Assembly (NCBI GenBank): GCA_017308575.1
Contig: JAFKEQ010000006.1
Span: forward strand, 5,001 to 69,000
Source: Afipia sp.
GTDB taxonomy: Bacteria > Pseudomonadota > Alphaproteobacteria > Rhizobiales > Xanthobacteraceae
DNA length: 64,000 nt
Reading direction: 5' to 3'
Part shown: one piece after another, positions 51,246 to 60,798 of the stretch
How positions within the stretch are numbered: the stretch's first letter is position 1
How the letters are laid out: every line of letters begins with the position of its first letter
Translations under genes and position numbers: made by a program
Notes under the pieces: generated by a model
Databases searched by the model: none
Told to the model about the DNA's origin: nothing
What the model saw: only the letters and a program-made list of their open reading frames with translations

Positions 51246-52775
51246 TTAAATCCTGATATCGACGCCGCCGCTCGCACCGAGCATGCGGCCATAGCTGCGG
51301 CCCGCGACCTGCGCAGGCACGCTGTCGTCATCTGCGATCACGACGCGCTGGGACTGGCGGCCCGACGAATTGTCGTTCTGCTGCTGTCCCGAAGACGACT
51401 GGTCGCGCAGGCTGAACTGCAATCCGTTGTCGCCGGTCTTGAGACCCGCATCTTCCAGCGCCTGCTGGAGCCTCGGTGCGTCGTTGCGCAGCATGTCCAG
51501 CGTCGCCGGGCGTTCGACGGTCAGATGCGAGGTGACATTGCCGTGCTTGTCCACGTCGAGCCGGACATCGATCCGGCCAAGCTCGGCGGGATCGAGGCGG
51601 ATTTCGAACCGGCTGTTGCCGCCAGCCGCGCGTAGCGCGATGTCTGCCGCGAGACCGTTCAGCGGCACCGGCGTATCCGCGAGCGCAGGCTGCGCGGTGG
51701 CGACAGGAACGGCCGTCAGATTGGCGGCGTGAGTCTGGACCGGTTGCTGCGCCATCGCAGGCATCGGCTGCAGCGTCGGATCGGATGCTGAGGTCTGCAG
51801 CGGCGCGGTTGCCGCCTGCGCATGATGTCCGGCGGATGTGGCCGGTTTGGTGTGTTCGCCGGCGTCGGGACCGGCGACGCTCTTGTCATGCTGCAACGGC
51901 TTGCCGTCGGCGCTCGGGGTGTCGTCTTCCGGCTTGGCGGTCTGATCGGCCGTCGCCGTTTCGGGCGAGGACGTGTCGGCGGCCTGCTTGTGAGACTTGC
52001 CGTCCTTGATCGGGGCCGTCTCGGCGGGTTTTGCCGACGCTGTTTCGGTCTTGGCATGTGCGACGTCGCCGTTCGCGGCGATGATCTTGGCGCCATCCAC
52101 TTTCGGCGCGTCGCTTTCTGTGGAGGCAACTGCGGCGAGTTCGGCGGCGGCGTCGGTCTGCACGGCGTCGGGCGTTGCCTGTGCAGGCGTTTGCGCGGTG
52201 CCGGTTTCCTCTGCGGTGGTCGCTGTAGCGGCGAGAGCCGCAGCGGCCGCGGCAGACGCCGCGATCGCAGCAGGCGCGGAAGAGGGGTTGTCGCTTGAGG
52301 CGGGCGTGGCGACGGTTTCCGTCGCGACTGGAACGATAACCGCCACGGCATCGGTCACCGTGGCGGCAACGGTCGGAACGACGATCGCCGCATCGGTGTC
52401 GCCGTCGGACTGCTTGTCGTCGCTGGACGTCTTGTCGCCGGATGCCTTGGTCTTGCCGGATGATTTGTCGCCGCTGGAGACGGTGGACGCATGCTGCTTC
52501 GCGGCGGGCTGCGCGTCGCTCGCGGCGGCCGGCGTTTTGGTCGGCGCTTCGTCATTATTATGTGCCGGGGATGCATCTGCCTTGCCCGCGTCGCGCGGAT
52601 CGCGGCGCGACGGTTGCGGCGCGCTCGGCGCAGGCCGGGCATCCGACGCGGCCGAGGTGTTGCTGTCCACCAGCGAGGCAAAGCCGTCCGAAGGCTGCTG
52701 ATCGGCGCGGGGCTGCCTTGCCTGTGGGCCATAGGCAGGGGATGAGGCGGTGGGTTCCGGGGTAACGCTGAACAC
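51246..52775 (-). CDS. fliK: Flagellar hook-length control protein FliK
   Basis: 509 aa from the GTG at 52775, which has GAAAGG upstream. The open frame reaches 52826 but a sigma-54 promoter overlaps that region, so the earlier GTG is excluded. The long middle part is Ala/Thr/Asp-rich and low in complexity, as usual for FliK. The C-terminal domain holds the FliK core: GNSRFEIRLDPAELGRIDVRLDVDKHGNVTSHLTVERPATLDMLRNDAPRLQQALEDAG. It measures hook length and triggers the export switch. Confidence 0.9.
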   Translation of the reverse strand: MFSVTPEPTASSPAYGPQARQPRADQQPSDGFASLVDSNTSAASDARPAPSAPQPSRRDPRDAGKADASPAHNNDEAPTKTPAAASDAQPAAKQHASTVSSGDKSSGKTKASGDKTSSDDKQSDGDTDAAIVVPTVAATVTDAVAVIVPVATETVATPASSDNPSSAPAAIAASAAAAAALAATATTAEETGTAQTPAQATPDAVQTDAAAELAAVASTESDAPKVDGAKIIAANGDVAHAKTETASAKPAETAPIKDGKSHKQAADTSSPETATADQTAKPEDDTPSADGKPLQHDKSVAGPDAGEHTKPATSAGHHAQAATAPLQTSASDPTLQPMPAMAQQPVQTHAANLTAVPVATAQPALADTPVPLNGLAADIALRAAGGNSRFEIRLDPAELGRIDVRLDVDKHGNVTSHLTVERPATLDMLRNDAPRLQQALEDAGLKTGDNGLQFSLRDQSSSGQQQNDNSSGRQSQRVVIADDDSVPAQVAGRSYGRMLGASGGVDIRI

Positions 52776-52809
52776 GATCGGCCTTTCACGTGAATGCTCA
52801 CGCTTGTTC

Positions 52810-52826
52810 AGCAAGGACCGGGCCAC
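52810..52826 (-). promoter_or_regulatory. Sigma-54 promoter of fliK-flgD
   Basis: Minus strand: TGGC at 52825-52822, seven bases, TTGC at 52814-52811 and T at 52810. This matches the sigma-54 consensus TGGCACG-N4-TTGCW except for one base. Transcription would start near 52800, about 25 bases before the GTG of fliK. FlbD encoded nearby is the likely activator. Confidence 0.8.
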
Positions 52827-53057
52827 CGTGGATCAAATATAATATTAAGCTATTTCAATGGCTTGATATGATTTTTCCGGAATGGAAACGCCCGGTGGGC
52901 CGGAGGATTTCTGCCCGGCGGCAAGATTTTCCCCCTCATTCGGCCGATTTTCATTGGAATAGATCAAGGCGGGCTTCGATTGCCTCTGCCAAGGTCGGAC
53001 TATAAGTAAAGTGCCAGCCGGCAGCCTGCCTGCCCGGAACGGAAGATCGGTCCCGCC
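52827..53057. other. Divergent region fliK/mnmA
   Basis: 231 bases with AT-rich sequence near 52830-52880 and no gene. It should hold upstream activator sites for the sigma-54 promoter and the promoter of mnmA; none is clear to me. Confidence 0.5.
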
Positions 53058-54233
53058 ATGCTCAACAGCCTCGACCTCGAAGGTCGCCCGGAAGATACCC
53101 GGGTCGTCGTCGCCATGTCCGGTGGCGTCGATTCCTCGGCGACGGCTGCGCTGCTCAAGGCGGAAGGCTATGACGTGGTCGGCATCACGCTGCAGCTTTA
53201 CGATCATGGCGCGGCGACCCATCGCAAGGGCGCATGCTGTGCGGGGCAGGACATTCACGACGCGCGCGACGTCGCGGCGCGGATCGGTATTCCGCATTAC
53301 GTGCTCGACTACGAAAGCCGTTTCCGCGAGTCGGTGATCGAAAGCTTCGCCGAAAGCTACGTGCATGGTGAAACACCCGTGCCGTGCATCGAGTGCAATC
53401 GCACGGTCAAGTTTCGCGACCTTTTGTCGACCGCGCGCGAACTCGGCGCCAAGGCGCTTGCCACCGGACATTATGTCGCATCGCGCCGCCTCGATGACGG
53501 CTCGCGCGCGCTGGTCTGCGCGGCGGATGCCGATCGCGACCAGAGCTATTTCCTGTTCGCCACCACGCAGGACCAGCTCGCCGACGTGCGCTTTCCGCTC
53601 GGCGACATGACCAAGGCGCAGACTCGCGAACTGGCGCGGCGCTTCGGACTGTCGGTGGCCGACAAGCACGACAGCCAGGACATCTGCTTCGTGCCGACCG
53701 GCCGCTACACCGACGTGATCGAACGGCTGAAGCCGAATGCGATGGAGCCGGGCGATATCGTCGATCTGGAAGGCCGCGTGCTCGGCCGCCATCAGGGCAT
53801 TATCGGATACACCATCGGCCAGCGCCGCGGTCTCGGCATCGCCGCGCACGCGCCGCTCTATGTGGTGCATCTCGATGCGGAGACGCGCCGCGTGGTGGTG
53901 GGCCCACGCGAGGCGCTGAACGTGCGCCGGATCATGCTGCGCGACGTCAACTGGATCGGCGGCGGCGACCTCGATCAGGCGGTCGGCGATGGCCTCGAAA
54001 TGTTCGTCAAGGTGCGCTCCACCCGTGCGGCACAGCCCGCGTGGTTGCGCCGTGTCGGTGGCGGCTATGAAGTCGAACTGGCGGACGGCGAAGAGGGCGT
54101 GTCGCCCGGACAGGCTTGCGTGTTCTATGATGCGCCCGCCGGACAGGCGCGGGTGCTTGGCGGTGGCTTCATCAGCGCGGCACAACGCAGCCTGCGGTCG
54201 GTGCCGGCGCACCGCGAAGCTCTTGCCGGATAA
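53058..54233 (+). CDS. mnmA: tRNA-specific 2-thiouridylase MnmA
   Basis: 391 aa. It makes 2-thiouridine at the wobble position of tRNA Lys, Glu and Gln. The PP-loop ATP-binding motif is [17 protein letters not shown] (residues about 15-31). The catalytic Cys lie in PCIECNR and [10 protein letters not shown]. It has an Ala/Asp-rich N-terminal segment and a C-terminal beta-barrel ([32 protein letters not shown]). Cytosolic. Confidence 0.95.
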   Translation: MLNSLDLEGRPEDTRVVVAMSGGVDSSATAALLKAEGYDVVGITLQLYDHGAATHRKGACCAGQDIHDARDVAARIGIPHYVLDYESRFRESVIESFAESYVHGETPVPCIECNRTVKFRDLLSTARELGAKALATGHYVASRRLDDGSRALVCAADADRDQSYFLFATTQDQLADVRFPLGDMTKAQTRELARRFGLSVADKHDSQDICFVPTGRYTDVIERLKPNAMEPGDIVDLEGRVLGRHQGIIGYTIGQRRGLGIAAHAPLYVVHLDAETRRVVVGPREALNVRRIMLRDVNWIGGGDLDQAVGDGLEMFVKVRSTRAAQPAWLRRVGGGYEVELADGEEGVSPGQACVFYDAPAGQARVLGGGFISAAQRSLRSVPAHREALAG

Positions 54234-54311
54234 CGCCTGATCCTCCAAGAATGGATGCGATGTCCGGCGTGGCTGCGCCGGAACAATAGTATTGCGTAGC
54301 GGGGCGGGGAC

Positions 54312-54953
54312 ATGACCAACGACATCGATCGAGCCGGAGTGGCAAGAGCCTATGCCGCATGGGCGCCGGTCTATGACATGGTGTTCGGCAAGGTGTTTGA
54401 CGCGGGCCGCAAGTCCACCATCGCGGTCGCAGACGCGATCGGAGGCCGCGTGCTCGATGTCGGCGTCGGCACGGGCTTGTCGCTGTCGGATTATTCGCGG
54501 ACCACGAAGCTACATGGCGTGGATATTTCCGAGCCCATGTTGCGCAAGGCGCAGGAGCGCGTGCGCGCGCAGAACCTCACCAATGTTGAAACGCTATCGG
54601 TGATGGATGCGAAGAACCTCGCGTTCCCGAACGGCACGTTCGATGCGGTGGTGGCGCAATATGTCATCACCGCGGTGCCTGATCCCGAAGCCACGCTCGA
54701 CGATTTCATGCGCGTGCTCAAGCCCGGCGGCGAACTCATTCTGGTCAATCACATCGGCGCGGAAAGCGGCCCGCGCAAGATATTCGAACTGGCCTTCGCG
54801 CCGCTGGCGCGGCGGCTCGGCTGGCGTCCGGAATTTCCCTGGGCGCGGCTGGTGAACTGGGCCGCGCGGCATGGCGGCGTCACGCTGGTCGAACGGCGGC
54901 CGATGCCGCCGATGGGACATTTCTCGCTGATCCGCTATCGCAAGACCGGATGA
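54312..54953 (+). CDS. pmtA: SAM-dependent methyltransferase, PmtA-type
   Basis: 213 aa. The SAM-binding motif is VLDVGVGTGLSLSDY (about residues 49-63), followed by VDISEPMLRKAQERV and DAVVAQYVITAVPDPEATLDDFMRVLKPGGELILVNHIG. The family is the alphaproteobacterial phosphatidylethanolamine N-methyltransferase PmtA, which makes phosphatidylcholine; the YAAWAPVYDMVFGKVFDAGR start is typical. Substrate assignment is by resemblance. Confidence 0.82.
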   Translation: MTNDIDRAGVARAYAAWAPVYDMVFGKVFDAGRKSTIAVADAIGGRVLDVGVGTGLSLSDYSRTTKLHGVDISEPMLRKAQERVRAQNLTNVETLSVMDAKNLAFPNGTFDAVVAQYVITAVPDPEATLDDFMRVLKPGGELILVNHIGAESGPRKIFELAFAPLARRLGWRPEFPWARLVNWAARHGGVTLVERRPMPPMGHFSLIRYRKTG

Positions 54954-55044
54954 CGGGGAAATCGGACCGGCAGCGCGTAGCGCCGCGCAGGGAGGCTACC
55001 CGCGAGCGCATAGATGGATTGTCTGTGCCGCGAACGTATCGTGG

Positions 55045-55614
55045 TTAATATTGAGGGCTATCGATTTTAATCGCCCGAATGAGTTCGCGAACGCTGTCAG
55101 CTTCGGTGTGAATGTTGTTGATGACGATATCTAGGGCAGGGACGATGCCAGTGTGCCGGGCAAGTCGATCCGTGAGATTGCCGTCGCTGGCGCGGCTACG
55201 TCCGGCGAGCCGTCGAGCCAGGATATCGGGCGGTGCAGTGACGAGAACCGAAACGACATCGTCATAACGTTCGCGCGCGGACGCAATCACTGTTCGTGAG
55301 ACATTGCAGACGGCGGTTTGGCCAGCGGCTATGGCATCATCGATTTGTTTCGGAATGCCGTATTTCAGGCCGTGCGCGTCCCAGTGCAGGCTGAAGGCGC
55401 CACTCTGTGCAGAGCGATCGAATTCCGCGACGGTTAGCGTGTCATGGTCCTCGCCGTTGCCGCTGGCGCGTGTCACCACGCGGCGTGGAAAAACGACGCT
55501 TGCATCGTCAGCCAGACCTGCTTTCGCCCCGGCGATCAGGGTGTCCTTTCCGGCGCCGCTCGGGCCGACCACAAGAACCAGACGGCCGGGTCCGATCCGC
55601 CGAACATCGCTCAT
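55045..55614 (-). CDS. phnN: Ribose 1,5-bisphosphate phosphokinase PhnN
   Basis: 189 aa. Guanylate-kinase-like fold with Walker A LVVGPSGAGKDTL (about residues 12-24). It phosphorylates ribose 1,5-bisphosphate to PRPP, the step that recovers the sugar after C-P cleavage. Start ATG at 55614 overlaps the stop of phnM by four bases. It is the last gene of the phnGHIJKLMN operon. Confidence 0.92.
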   Translation of the reverse strand: MSDVRRIGPGRLVLVVGPSGAGKDTLIAGAKAGLADDASVVFPRRVVTRASGNGEDHDTLTVAEFDRSAQSGAFSLHWDAHGLKYGIPKQIDDAIAAGQTAVCNVSRTVIASARERYDDVVSVLVTAPPDILARRLAGRSRASDGNLTDRLARHTGIVPALDIVINNIHTEADSVRELIRAIKIDSPQY

Positions 55615-56765
55615 GCAACGCGACGCCCGGCGTTCCACACGCTGCGCACTCCGGCGCCATCGGCCGTCTGATGCACGCGAATGAGATCGGCGCGCTTGCC
55701 GATGGCGATCTCGCCGCGATCGCAAAGGCCGACAACTTCCGCCGGAGTCTTGGTCACCGTGCGGATCGCCGCCGCGAGATCGTAGCGTGGGCTTGTACGC
55801 GGCAGGCGCAGTGCGGCGAGCAGCAGACTCGACGGCACATAATCGGACGACAGGATATCGAGCAGGCCTGCGTCGGCCAGCGCCGAGGTGGCGACATTGC
55901 CGGAGTGCGAACCGCCGCGCACGAGATTGGGGGCCCCCATCAGCACCCTGATGCCGCCGGCATGCAGTTTTTCGGCTGCTTCGACCGTGGTCGGGAATTC
56001 GGCCACCGCAACTTTGTCGGTCAGCGCCTGATCCACATGGTCGAGCGTCGTATCGTCGTGGCTCGCCAGTGGCGTGTTGTGGCGGGCTGCCAGCATCAGC
56101 AACTCGCGATAGTTGTCGGCGCCATAACGCTCGCTGTTCTCTACGCGACGCGCAAACATCTCGTCGAGTTGCGCGTCGGTCATGCCGCCGCTTTTGCCGC
56201 GGTAGTATTCGCGCAGCTTTTCCTGGTCGCGAAATTGACGCTGGCCGGGGGTGTGATCCATCAACGACATCAAGCGCACATCCGGCCGGTCGATCAAGGC
56301 CGATGCATCCTCGACAACTTTGGGCATCGGCACTTCACAGCGCAGATGCAGATAATGCTCGATGCGCAGCAGCCCGTTGTCGCGGGTTTTATCGATCGCG
56401 GCCGCGAGTTCGCCCGCCTGTCCGTCGGCGTCGCCAGCGCCTTCCTCGCGCCAGACGCGCAACGAATCGAGGACTGTGGTGATGCCGCTGGTAGCGATCT
56501 GTGCGTCATAGGAGACGACCGCGGCGACAGGGTCCCACTGCACCTTTGGGCGCGGTGTGTAGTGCGCTTCAAGATGGTCGGTGTGGAGTTCGATCAGTCC
56601 CGGCAGCAGAAGGTCGCCGTTGAAATCCACACCGCGTTCGGGGGCGGGGCCATCGCCGATCTCGACAATGCGTCCGTCCGCCACGGCAACGTAACCGCAA
56701 TCGATGATGTGGTGGTCCAGAACGACGCGGGCATTGGTGAGAAGAAAGGTATTTGATTCAGTCAT
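55611..56765 (-). CDS. phnM: PhnM, ribosyl triphosphate diphosphatase
   Basis: 384 aa amidohydrolase. Metal site LIELHTDHLEAHYTPRP; further ligands in LASHDDTTLDHV and the APNLVRGGSHSGN and LSSDYVPSSLL segments. It hydrolyses alpha-D-ribose 1-methylphosphonate 5-triphosphate to the 5-phosphate and diphosphate. It overlaps phnN (four bases) and follows phnL by three bases. A more divergent paralogue is encoded at 62240. Confidence 0.94.
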   Translation of the reverse strand: MTESNTFLLTNARVVLDHHIIDCGYVAVADGRIVEIGDGPAPERGVDFNGDLLLPGLIELHTDHLEAHYTPRPKVQWDPVAAVVSYDAQIATSGITTVLDSLRVWREEGAGDADGQAGELAAAIDKTRDNGLLRIEHYLHLRCEVPMPKVVEDASALIDRPDVRLMSLMDHTPGQRQFRDQEKLREYYRGKSGGMTDAQLDEMFARRVENSERYGADNYRELLMLAARHNTPLASHDDTTLDHVDQALTDKVAVAEFPTTVEAAEKLHAGGIRVLMGAPNLVRGGSHSGNVATSALADAGLLDILSSDYVPSSLLLAALRLPRTSPRYDLAAAIRTVTKTPAEVVGLCDRGEIAIGKRADLIRVHQTADGAGVRSVWNAGRRVA

Positions 56766-56768
56766 GGG

Positions 56769-57458
56769 TCACGCTGCGAAACGGGTTGTATCGATAAGGG
56801 TGTCGGCGATGGCGGCGCGGGTTTCATCGTCGTGGAGAATGGTGACGATGGCGGCACCGCGTTGCTTGCGCTCGCGGACCATGTCGATCACCACCGCGCG
56901 ATTCTTCGCATCGAGCGAGGCGGTCGGCTCGTCCAGCAGCAGGACTGGATGATCTGGCAGCAGGCCGCGCGCGAGATTGACCCGCTGTTGCTCCCCGCCC
57001 GAAAAAGTCGCTGGCGGCAGGCTCCACAGACGTTCGGGAATGTTCAGGCGGCCGAGCAGCGTTGCTGCCTGCGCTCGCGCCTCGTCCGGTTTTGTGCCGC
57101 GCGCGATCTGAGGCTCGGCGACGATATCGAGCGCGGAGACACGTGGGACGGCCCGCAGAAATTGGGTCACGTAGCCCAGTGTCGAATGGCGGACAGCGAT
57201 GATCTCGCGCGGTGCGGCGGTCGCGATATCGATTGTCTCGGTACCCGCCTGAATGGCGATCTGTCCGGTGTCGCAGCGATAGTTGCCATAGATCAGCTTG
57301 AGAATCGATGATTTGCCCGCGCCCGATGGGCCGGTCAGTGCCACGCATTCGCCGGGCGCGACGGAAAACGTCACGTCGCGCAGCACCGGAAGGCGCAGGC
57401 CGCCTTGCAGGTGCATCACGAAGGTCTTGCCGACGGCGTTGAGTTGCAATGCGTTCAT
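56769..57458 (-). CDS. phnL: PhnL, ABC-type ATPase of C-P lyase
   Basis: 229 aa from the ATG at 57458; a GTG at 57467 overlapping the phnK stop is the alternative. Walker A GPSGAGKSS, signature FSGGEQQRVNLARG, Walker B LLLDEPTASLD. PhnL assists the C-P lyase core and is not a transporter ATPase. It sits between phnK and phnM. Confidence 0.93.
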   Translation of the reverse strand: MNALQLNAVGKTFVMHLQGGLRLPVLRDVTFSVAPGECVALTGPSGAGKSSILKLIYGNYRCDTGQIAIQAGTETIDIATAAPREIIAVRHSTLGYVTQFLRAVPRVSALDIVAEPQIARGTKPDEARAQAATLLGRLNIPERLWSLPPATFSGGEQQRVNLARGLLPDHPVLLLDEPTASLDAKNRAVVIDMVRERKQRGAAIVTILHDDETRAAIADTLIDTTRFAA

Positions 57459-57463
57459 GGAGT

Positions 57464-58249
57464 TCACGCTGGCAGGATCGACGAGACGAGAAGCTGGGTG
57501 TAGGGAGCCTGCGGATCGTCGAGCACCTGATCAGTCAAGCCGGTCTCGATCACCACGCCATCCTTCATCACCATGATCCGGTTGGAGAGCAGCCGTGCGA
57601 CAGCGAGATCGTGCGTGACGATGATCGCGGCGATGCGCAGATCGGATACAATCCGCCGGAGCAGATCGAGCAGTCTCGCCTGTACGGAGACGTCGAGCCC
57701 GCCCGTCGGCTCATCCATGAAAATGAGACGAGGAGAGGTGACGAGATTGCGGGCGATCTGCAGTCGTTGCCGCATGCCGCCTGAATAGGTGCGCGGCGTA
57801 TCGTCAATCCGTGTCTGCGAAATCTCGACTCGACCGAGCCAGTCCGCAGCGGCGTCGCGGATCTGTGCGTAGTTGCGCCATCCGACCGCCATCAGCCGCT
57901 CGCCGACATTGCCACCAGCGGAGATGCCCATGCGCAGGCCGCGCTGCGGATCCTGATGCACAAAGCCCCAGTCCGTCCGATAAAGAAATCGCCGGGCAGG
58001 TTCGCTCATCTCCCACAGGCTGGTGGTTTGACCATCGCGGGTGCGATAGCGCACCTCACCGCTGCCGGGCTCGATCTGGCCGGACAGCAATTGAAGCAGG
58101 GTGGATTTGCCGGAGCCTGACTCGCCCACGACAGCCATCACCTCGCCCTCGTAGAGATCAAGCGACACGTCGCGGCAACCGAGCTGTGCGCCGTAGTATT
58201 TCGTCAGCCCGCTGGCGGCGAGAAGCGGCTGTTCGGCAGCGGATATCAT
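57464..58249 (-). CDS. phnK: PhnK, ABC-type ATPase of C-P lyase
   Basis: 261 aa. Walker A GESGSGKSTLL, signature YSGGMRQRLQIARN, Walker B LIFMDEPTGGLD. PhnK binds the PhnGHIJ core complex. Its start overlaps the phnJ stop by four bases (ATGA). Confidence 0.95.
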   Translation of the reverse strand: MISAAEQPLLAASGLTKYYGAQLGCRDVSLDLYEGEVMAVVGESGSGKSTLLQLLSGQIEPGSGEVRYRTRDGQTTSLWEMSEPARRFLYRTDWGFVHQDPQRGLRMGISAGGNVGERLMAVGWRNYAQIRDAAADWLGRVEISQTRIDDTPRTYSGGMRQRLQIARNLVTSPRLIFMDEPTGGLDVSVQARLLDLLRRIVSDLRIAAIIVTHDLAVARLLSNRIMVMKDGVVIETGLTDQVLDDPQAPYTQLLVSSILPA

Positions 58250-59112
58250 GATGCGGCCTCGGCGGTTGGTGTCGCTCCGGCCGCGTCACGGCGGCCTCCG
58301 CAATAGTCGGTGTCGGAGCACACGAACATGCGGCTGCCCTTGTCGTCCGTGATCACTTCATCGAGAAAGCCGCTGTCGGCGCCGCAGAGCGCACAACTCG
58401 CATCGTGCCGGTAGCGTTCGAACGGGTGGTCCTCGAAATCGAGCGGCACGACGGTGGTGTAGGGAGGGATCGCGTAGATGCGTTTCTCGCGGCCCGCGCC
58501 GAACAACTGCAACGCCGGAGAGTCGTTTAGCTTCGGATTGTCGAATTTCGGAATTGGCGACGGGTCCATCACGTAGCGCTGATTGACGGTGACCGGGTAG
58601 GCATAGGTCGTCGCGATATGGCCGTGCCGGGCGATATCTTCGTAGAGCTTCACATGCATCAATCCGTATTCCGAAAGCGCGTGCATTCGGCGGGTTTCCG
58701 TCTCGCGTGGTTCGAGAAAACGCAACGGCTCCGGGATCGGCACCTGAAACACCAGTACCTGACCTTCCGTCAGCGGTGTTTCCGGAATGCGATGCCGGGT
58801 CTGGATGACGGTGGCGGCCGTCGTCTGCGTGGTGGTGCGGACGCCGGCGGTCTTGACGAAGAACTTGCGGATCGACACCGCGTTGGTGGTGTCGTCGGAG
58901 CCCTGGTCGATCACTTTCAGTACATCGTCCGGGCCGAGGATTGCGGCGGTGACCTGCACGCCGCCGGTCCCCCAGCCATAGGGCATCGGCATTTCGCGGC
59001 TGGCGAACGGCACCTGGTAGCCGGGAATCGCGATCGCTTTCAGGATCGCGCGGCGGATCATGCGCTTGGTCTGCTCGTCGAGATAAGCGAAGTTGTAGGA
59101 CGGTGCGGTCAT
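58246..59112 (-). CDS. phnJ: PhnJ, C-P lyase catalytic subunit
   Basis: 288 aa. It cleaves the carbon-phosphorus bond using a radical SAM-type 4Fe-4S cluster (EC 4.7.1.1). The conserved Cys pattern CALC...C.....C (CX2CX21CX5C) is intact near the C-terminus, starting at about residue 245 (RHDASCALCGADS), with VCSDTDYC as its end. The remainder, including TKRMIRRAILKAIAIPGYQVPFASREMPMPYGWGTGG, is conserved. Start overlaps the phnI stop. Confidence 0.96.
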   Translation of the reverse strand: MTAPSYNFAYLDEQTKRMIRRAILKAIAIPGYQVPFASREMPMPYGWGTGGVQVTAAILGPDDVLKVIDQGSDDTTNAVSIRKFFVKTAGVRTTTQTTAATVIQTRHRIPETPLTEGQVLVFQVPIPEPLRFLEPRETETRRMHALSEYGLMHVKLYEDIARHGHIATTYAYPVTVNQRYVMDPSPIPKFDNPKLNDSPALQLFGAGREKRIYAIPPYTTVVPLDFEDHPFERYRHDASCALCGADSGFLDEVITDDKGSRMFVCSDTDYCGGRRDAAGATPTAEAAS

Positions 59113-60212
59113 TCGGCGGCATCCTGCAGTGATGTGCCGGATTCGTCGGCTTGCGCGAAATAGTCCTCGCGCAGTTTGCGCAGCAATCCAAGCTCTGCCT
59201 GGAAGTCCACATAATGCGGGAGTTTCAGATGCTCGACAAAGCCGGTGGCCTGAACATTGTCGGAATGGCTGAGAACAAACTCTTCGTCCTGCGCCGGTGC
59301 ACCGGTTTCTTCACCCAGTTCGCGGGCGCGCAGCGCGCGATCGACCAGTGCCATGGCCATGGCTTTGCGTTCGCTCTGTCCGAACACCAGTCCGTAACCG
59401 CGCGTGAAGCACGGTGGATGGTCGCCGCCGCCGGTGAACTGGTTGACCATCTGCACTTCGGTCATGGATACGCTGCCGAGCGGAACGGCGAAGCCGACGT
59501 CTTCGGCGAAGAATTCGATATCGATTTCGCCGTAACGGATTTCGCCGGCGAAGGGATGGTTGCGGCCATAGCCGCGCTGGGTCGAATAGCCGAGCGCGAG
59601 CAGGAAACCTTCGTCGCCGCGTGCGAGATTTTGCAGCCGCAGGTCGCGGCCAGCGGGGAAGGAGAGCGGTTCGCGAGTCAAATCGCCGATGTTCTCCTGT
59701 GAAGGATGTTCCGGCTCGATCAAACCATCCTGCTCCAGAAGATCGGTAACCGATTGGAATGGCACCGGATCGGAAGACACGGTTGCACCGTGCGCGACAT
59801 TGCTGGGCTGGGCCAGCGTGTGATCGAGTAGGCGATGGGTGTAATCAAAGGTTGGACCCAGCACTTGTCCGCCGGGCAGATCCTTGAATGTCGCCGAGAC
59901 GCGGCGTCGGATATCCATCTTCGCGGTTTCGATCGGCTCGGAGGCACCGAAGCGTGGCAGCGTGGTGCGATAGGCGCGCAGCAGAAATATCGCTTCGATC
60001 AGATCGCCGCGCGCCTGTTTGATTGCAAGCGCCGCGAGTTCGCGATCATAGAGCGATCCTTCGCACATCACCCGATCGACGCCGAGTGCGAGCTGCTGTT
60101 CGATCTGCGTCAGCGACAGTTCAGGCACCGAGCGATCGCCGCGCCGGACATCTCCGAGCAAGGTATGGGCATTGTCGATGGCGCGCTCGCCGCCCTTTAC
60201 AGCCACATACAT
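59109..60212 (-). CDS. phnI: PhnI, C-P lyase core subunit
   Basis: 367 aa. N-terminal MYVAVKGGERAIDNAHTLL and body segments (SLTQIEQQLALGVDRVMCEGSLYDRELAALAIKQARGD, FTGGGDHPPCFTRGYGLVFGQSERKAMAMALVDRAL) match PhnI. It works with PhnG, PhnH and PhnJ in transferring methylphosphonate to the ribose of ATP. It lies four bases after the phnH stop. Confidence 0.95.
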   Translation of the reverse strand: MYVAVKGGERAIDNAHTLLGDVRRGDRSVPELSLTQIEQQLALGVDRVMCEGSLYDRELAALAIKQARGDLIEAIFLLRAYRTTLPRFGASEPIETAKMDIRRRVSATFKDLPGGQVLGPTFDYTHRLLDHTLAQPSNVAHGATVSSDPVPFQSVTDLLEQDGLIEPEHPSQENIGDLTREPLSFPAGRDLRLQNLARGDEGFLLALGYSTQRGYGRNHPFAGEIRYGEIDIEFFAEDVGFAVPLGSVSMTEVQMVNQFTGGGDHPPCFTRGYGLVFGQSERKAMAMALVDRALRARELGEETGAPAQDEEFVLSHSDNVQATGFVEHLKLPHYVDFQAELGLLRKLREDYFAQADESGTSLQDAAE

Positions 60213-60216
60213 GGCG

Positions 60217-60798
60217 CTATGCCTTTCGAATCACTTGAATGGAGCGTGGCAGCGCGACGATGTCGTGATCGGCCACGAGAATCAGATCGACACCGCATGG
60301 AAACAGTGCATGGTTGGCGGCAAGCGCCGCTTCGAAATCGGTGGGCAGAGCGCGCGGCGAGATCGTGTGCGAATCCTTGATGCCCGGGCCGCGCAATTCA
60401 TAGGCGTCGCCGCTGTCCAGACTGTCGATCTGCACGATCACGGTCGCGGCACGATCCGGATATTCGACATTCCCGGCAGCAAAGCGATCCAGCGCCAGAT
60501 GCGGCGCGTCGCCCGTGATGACGGCAAACATCGCATCGGCTTGGCTCGGAGCAATCGGTGCGCTGGTATTGAACCGGAGCCATTGCGCGATGCCGGGCGT
60601 TGCGAATGGTTCATCGAGCCACACGGGCGTCTCGAAATCGGCGAGACTGCGCAGGATCGCCGCCGTTGCCGGTGCAAGTCCGTCCGGTCCATCGGCGGCG
60701 GGAACGAACAGCCGCTGCCCCGGCGCGGCAAAGGCATCCATCACCGCGCGAAAGATCGCCTGGCTCTCATAAGCAGGATTTTCGATGACGGTGCTCAT
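60217..60798 (-). CDS. phnH: PhnH, C-P lyase core subunit
   Basis: 193 aa from the ATG at 60798 (the frame is open to 60948). The sequence PAYESQAIFRAVMDAFAAPGQRLFVP at the start and FPCGVDLILVADHDIVALPRSIQV near the end match PhnH. It forms part of the PhnGHIJ complex. Overlaps the phnG stop by four bases. Confidence 0.92.
   Translation of the reverse strand: MSTVIENPAYESQAIFRAVMDAFAAPGQRLFVPAADGPDGLAPATAAILRSLADFETPVWLDEPFATPGIAQWLRFNTSAPIAPSQADAMFAVITGDAPHLALDRFAAGNVEYPDRAATVIVQIDSLDSGDAYELRGPGIKDSHTISPRALPTDFEAALAANHALFPCGVDLILVADHDIVALPRSIQVIRKA

Noticed and set aside
50943-51635. Plus-strand open frame with Leu-Asp-Glu repeats opposite flgD and fliK
   Set aside because: It is the mirror of the Ser-rich coding strand and crosses the boundary between two real genes.
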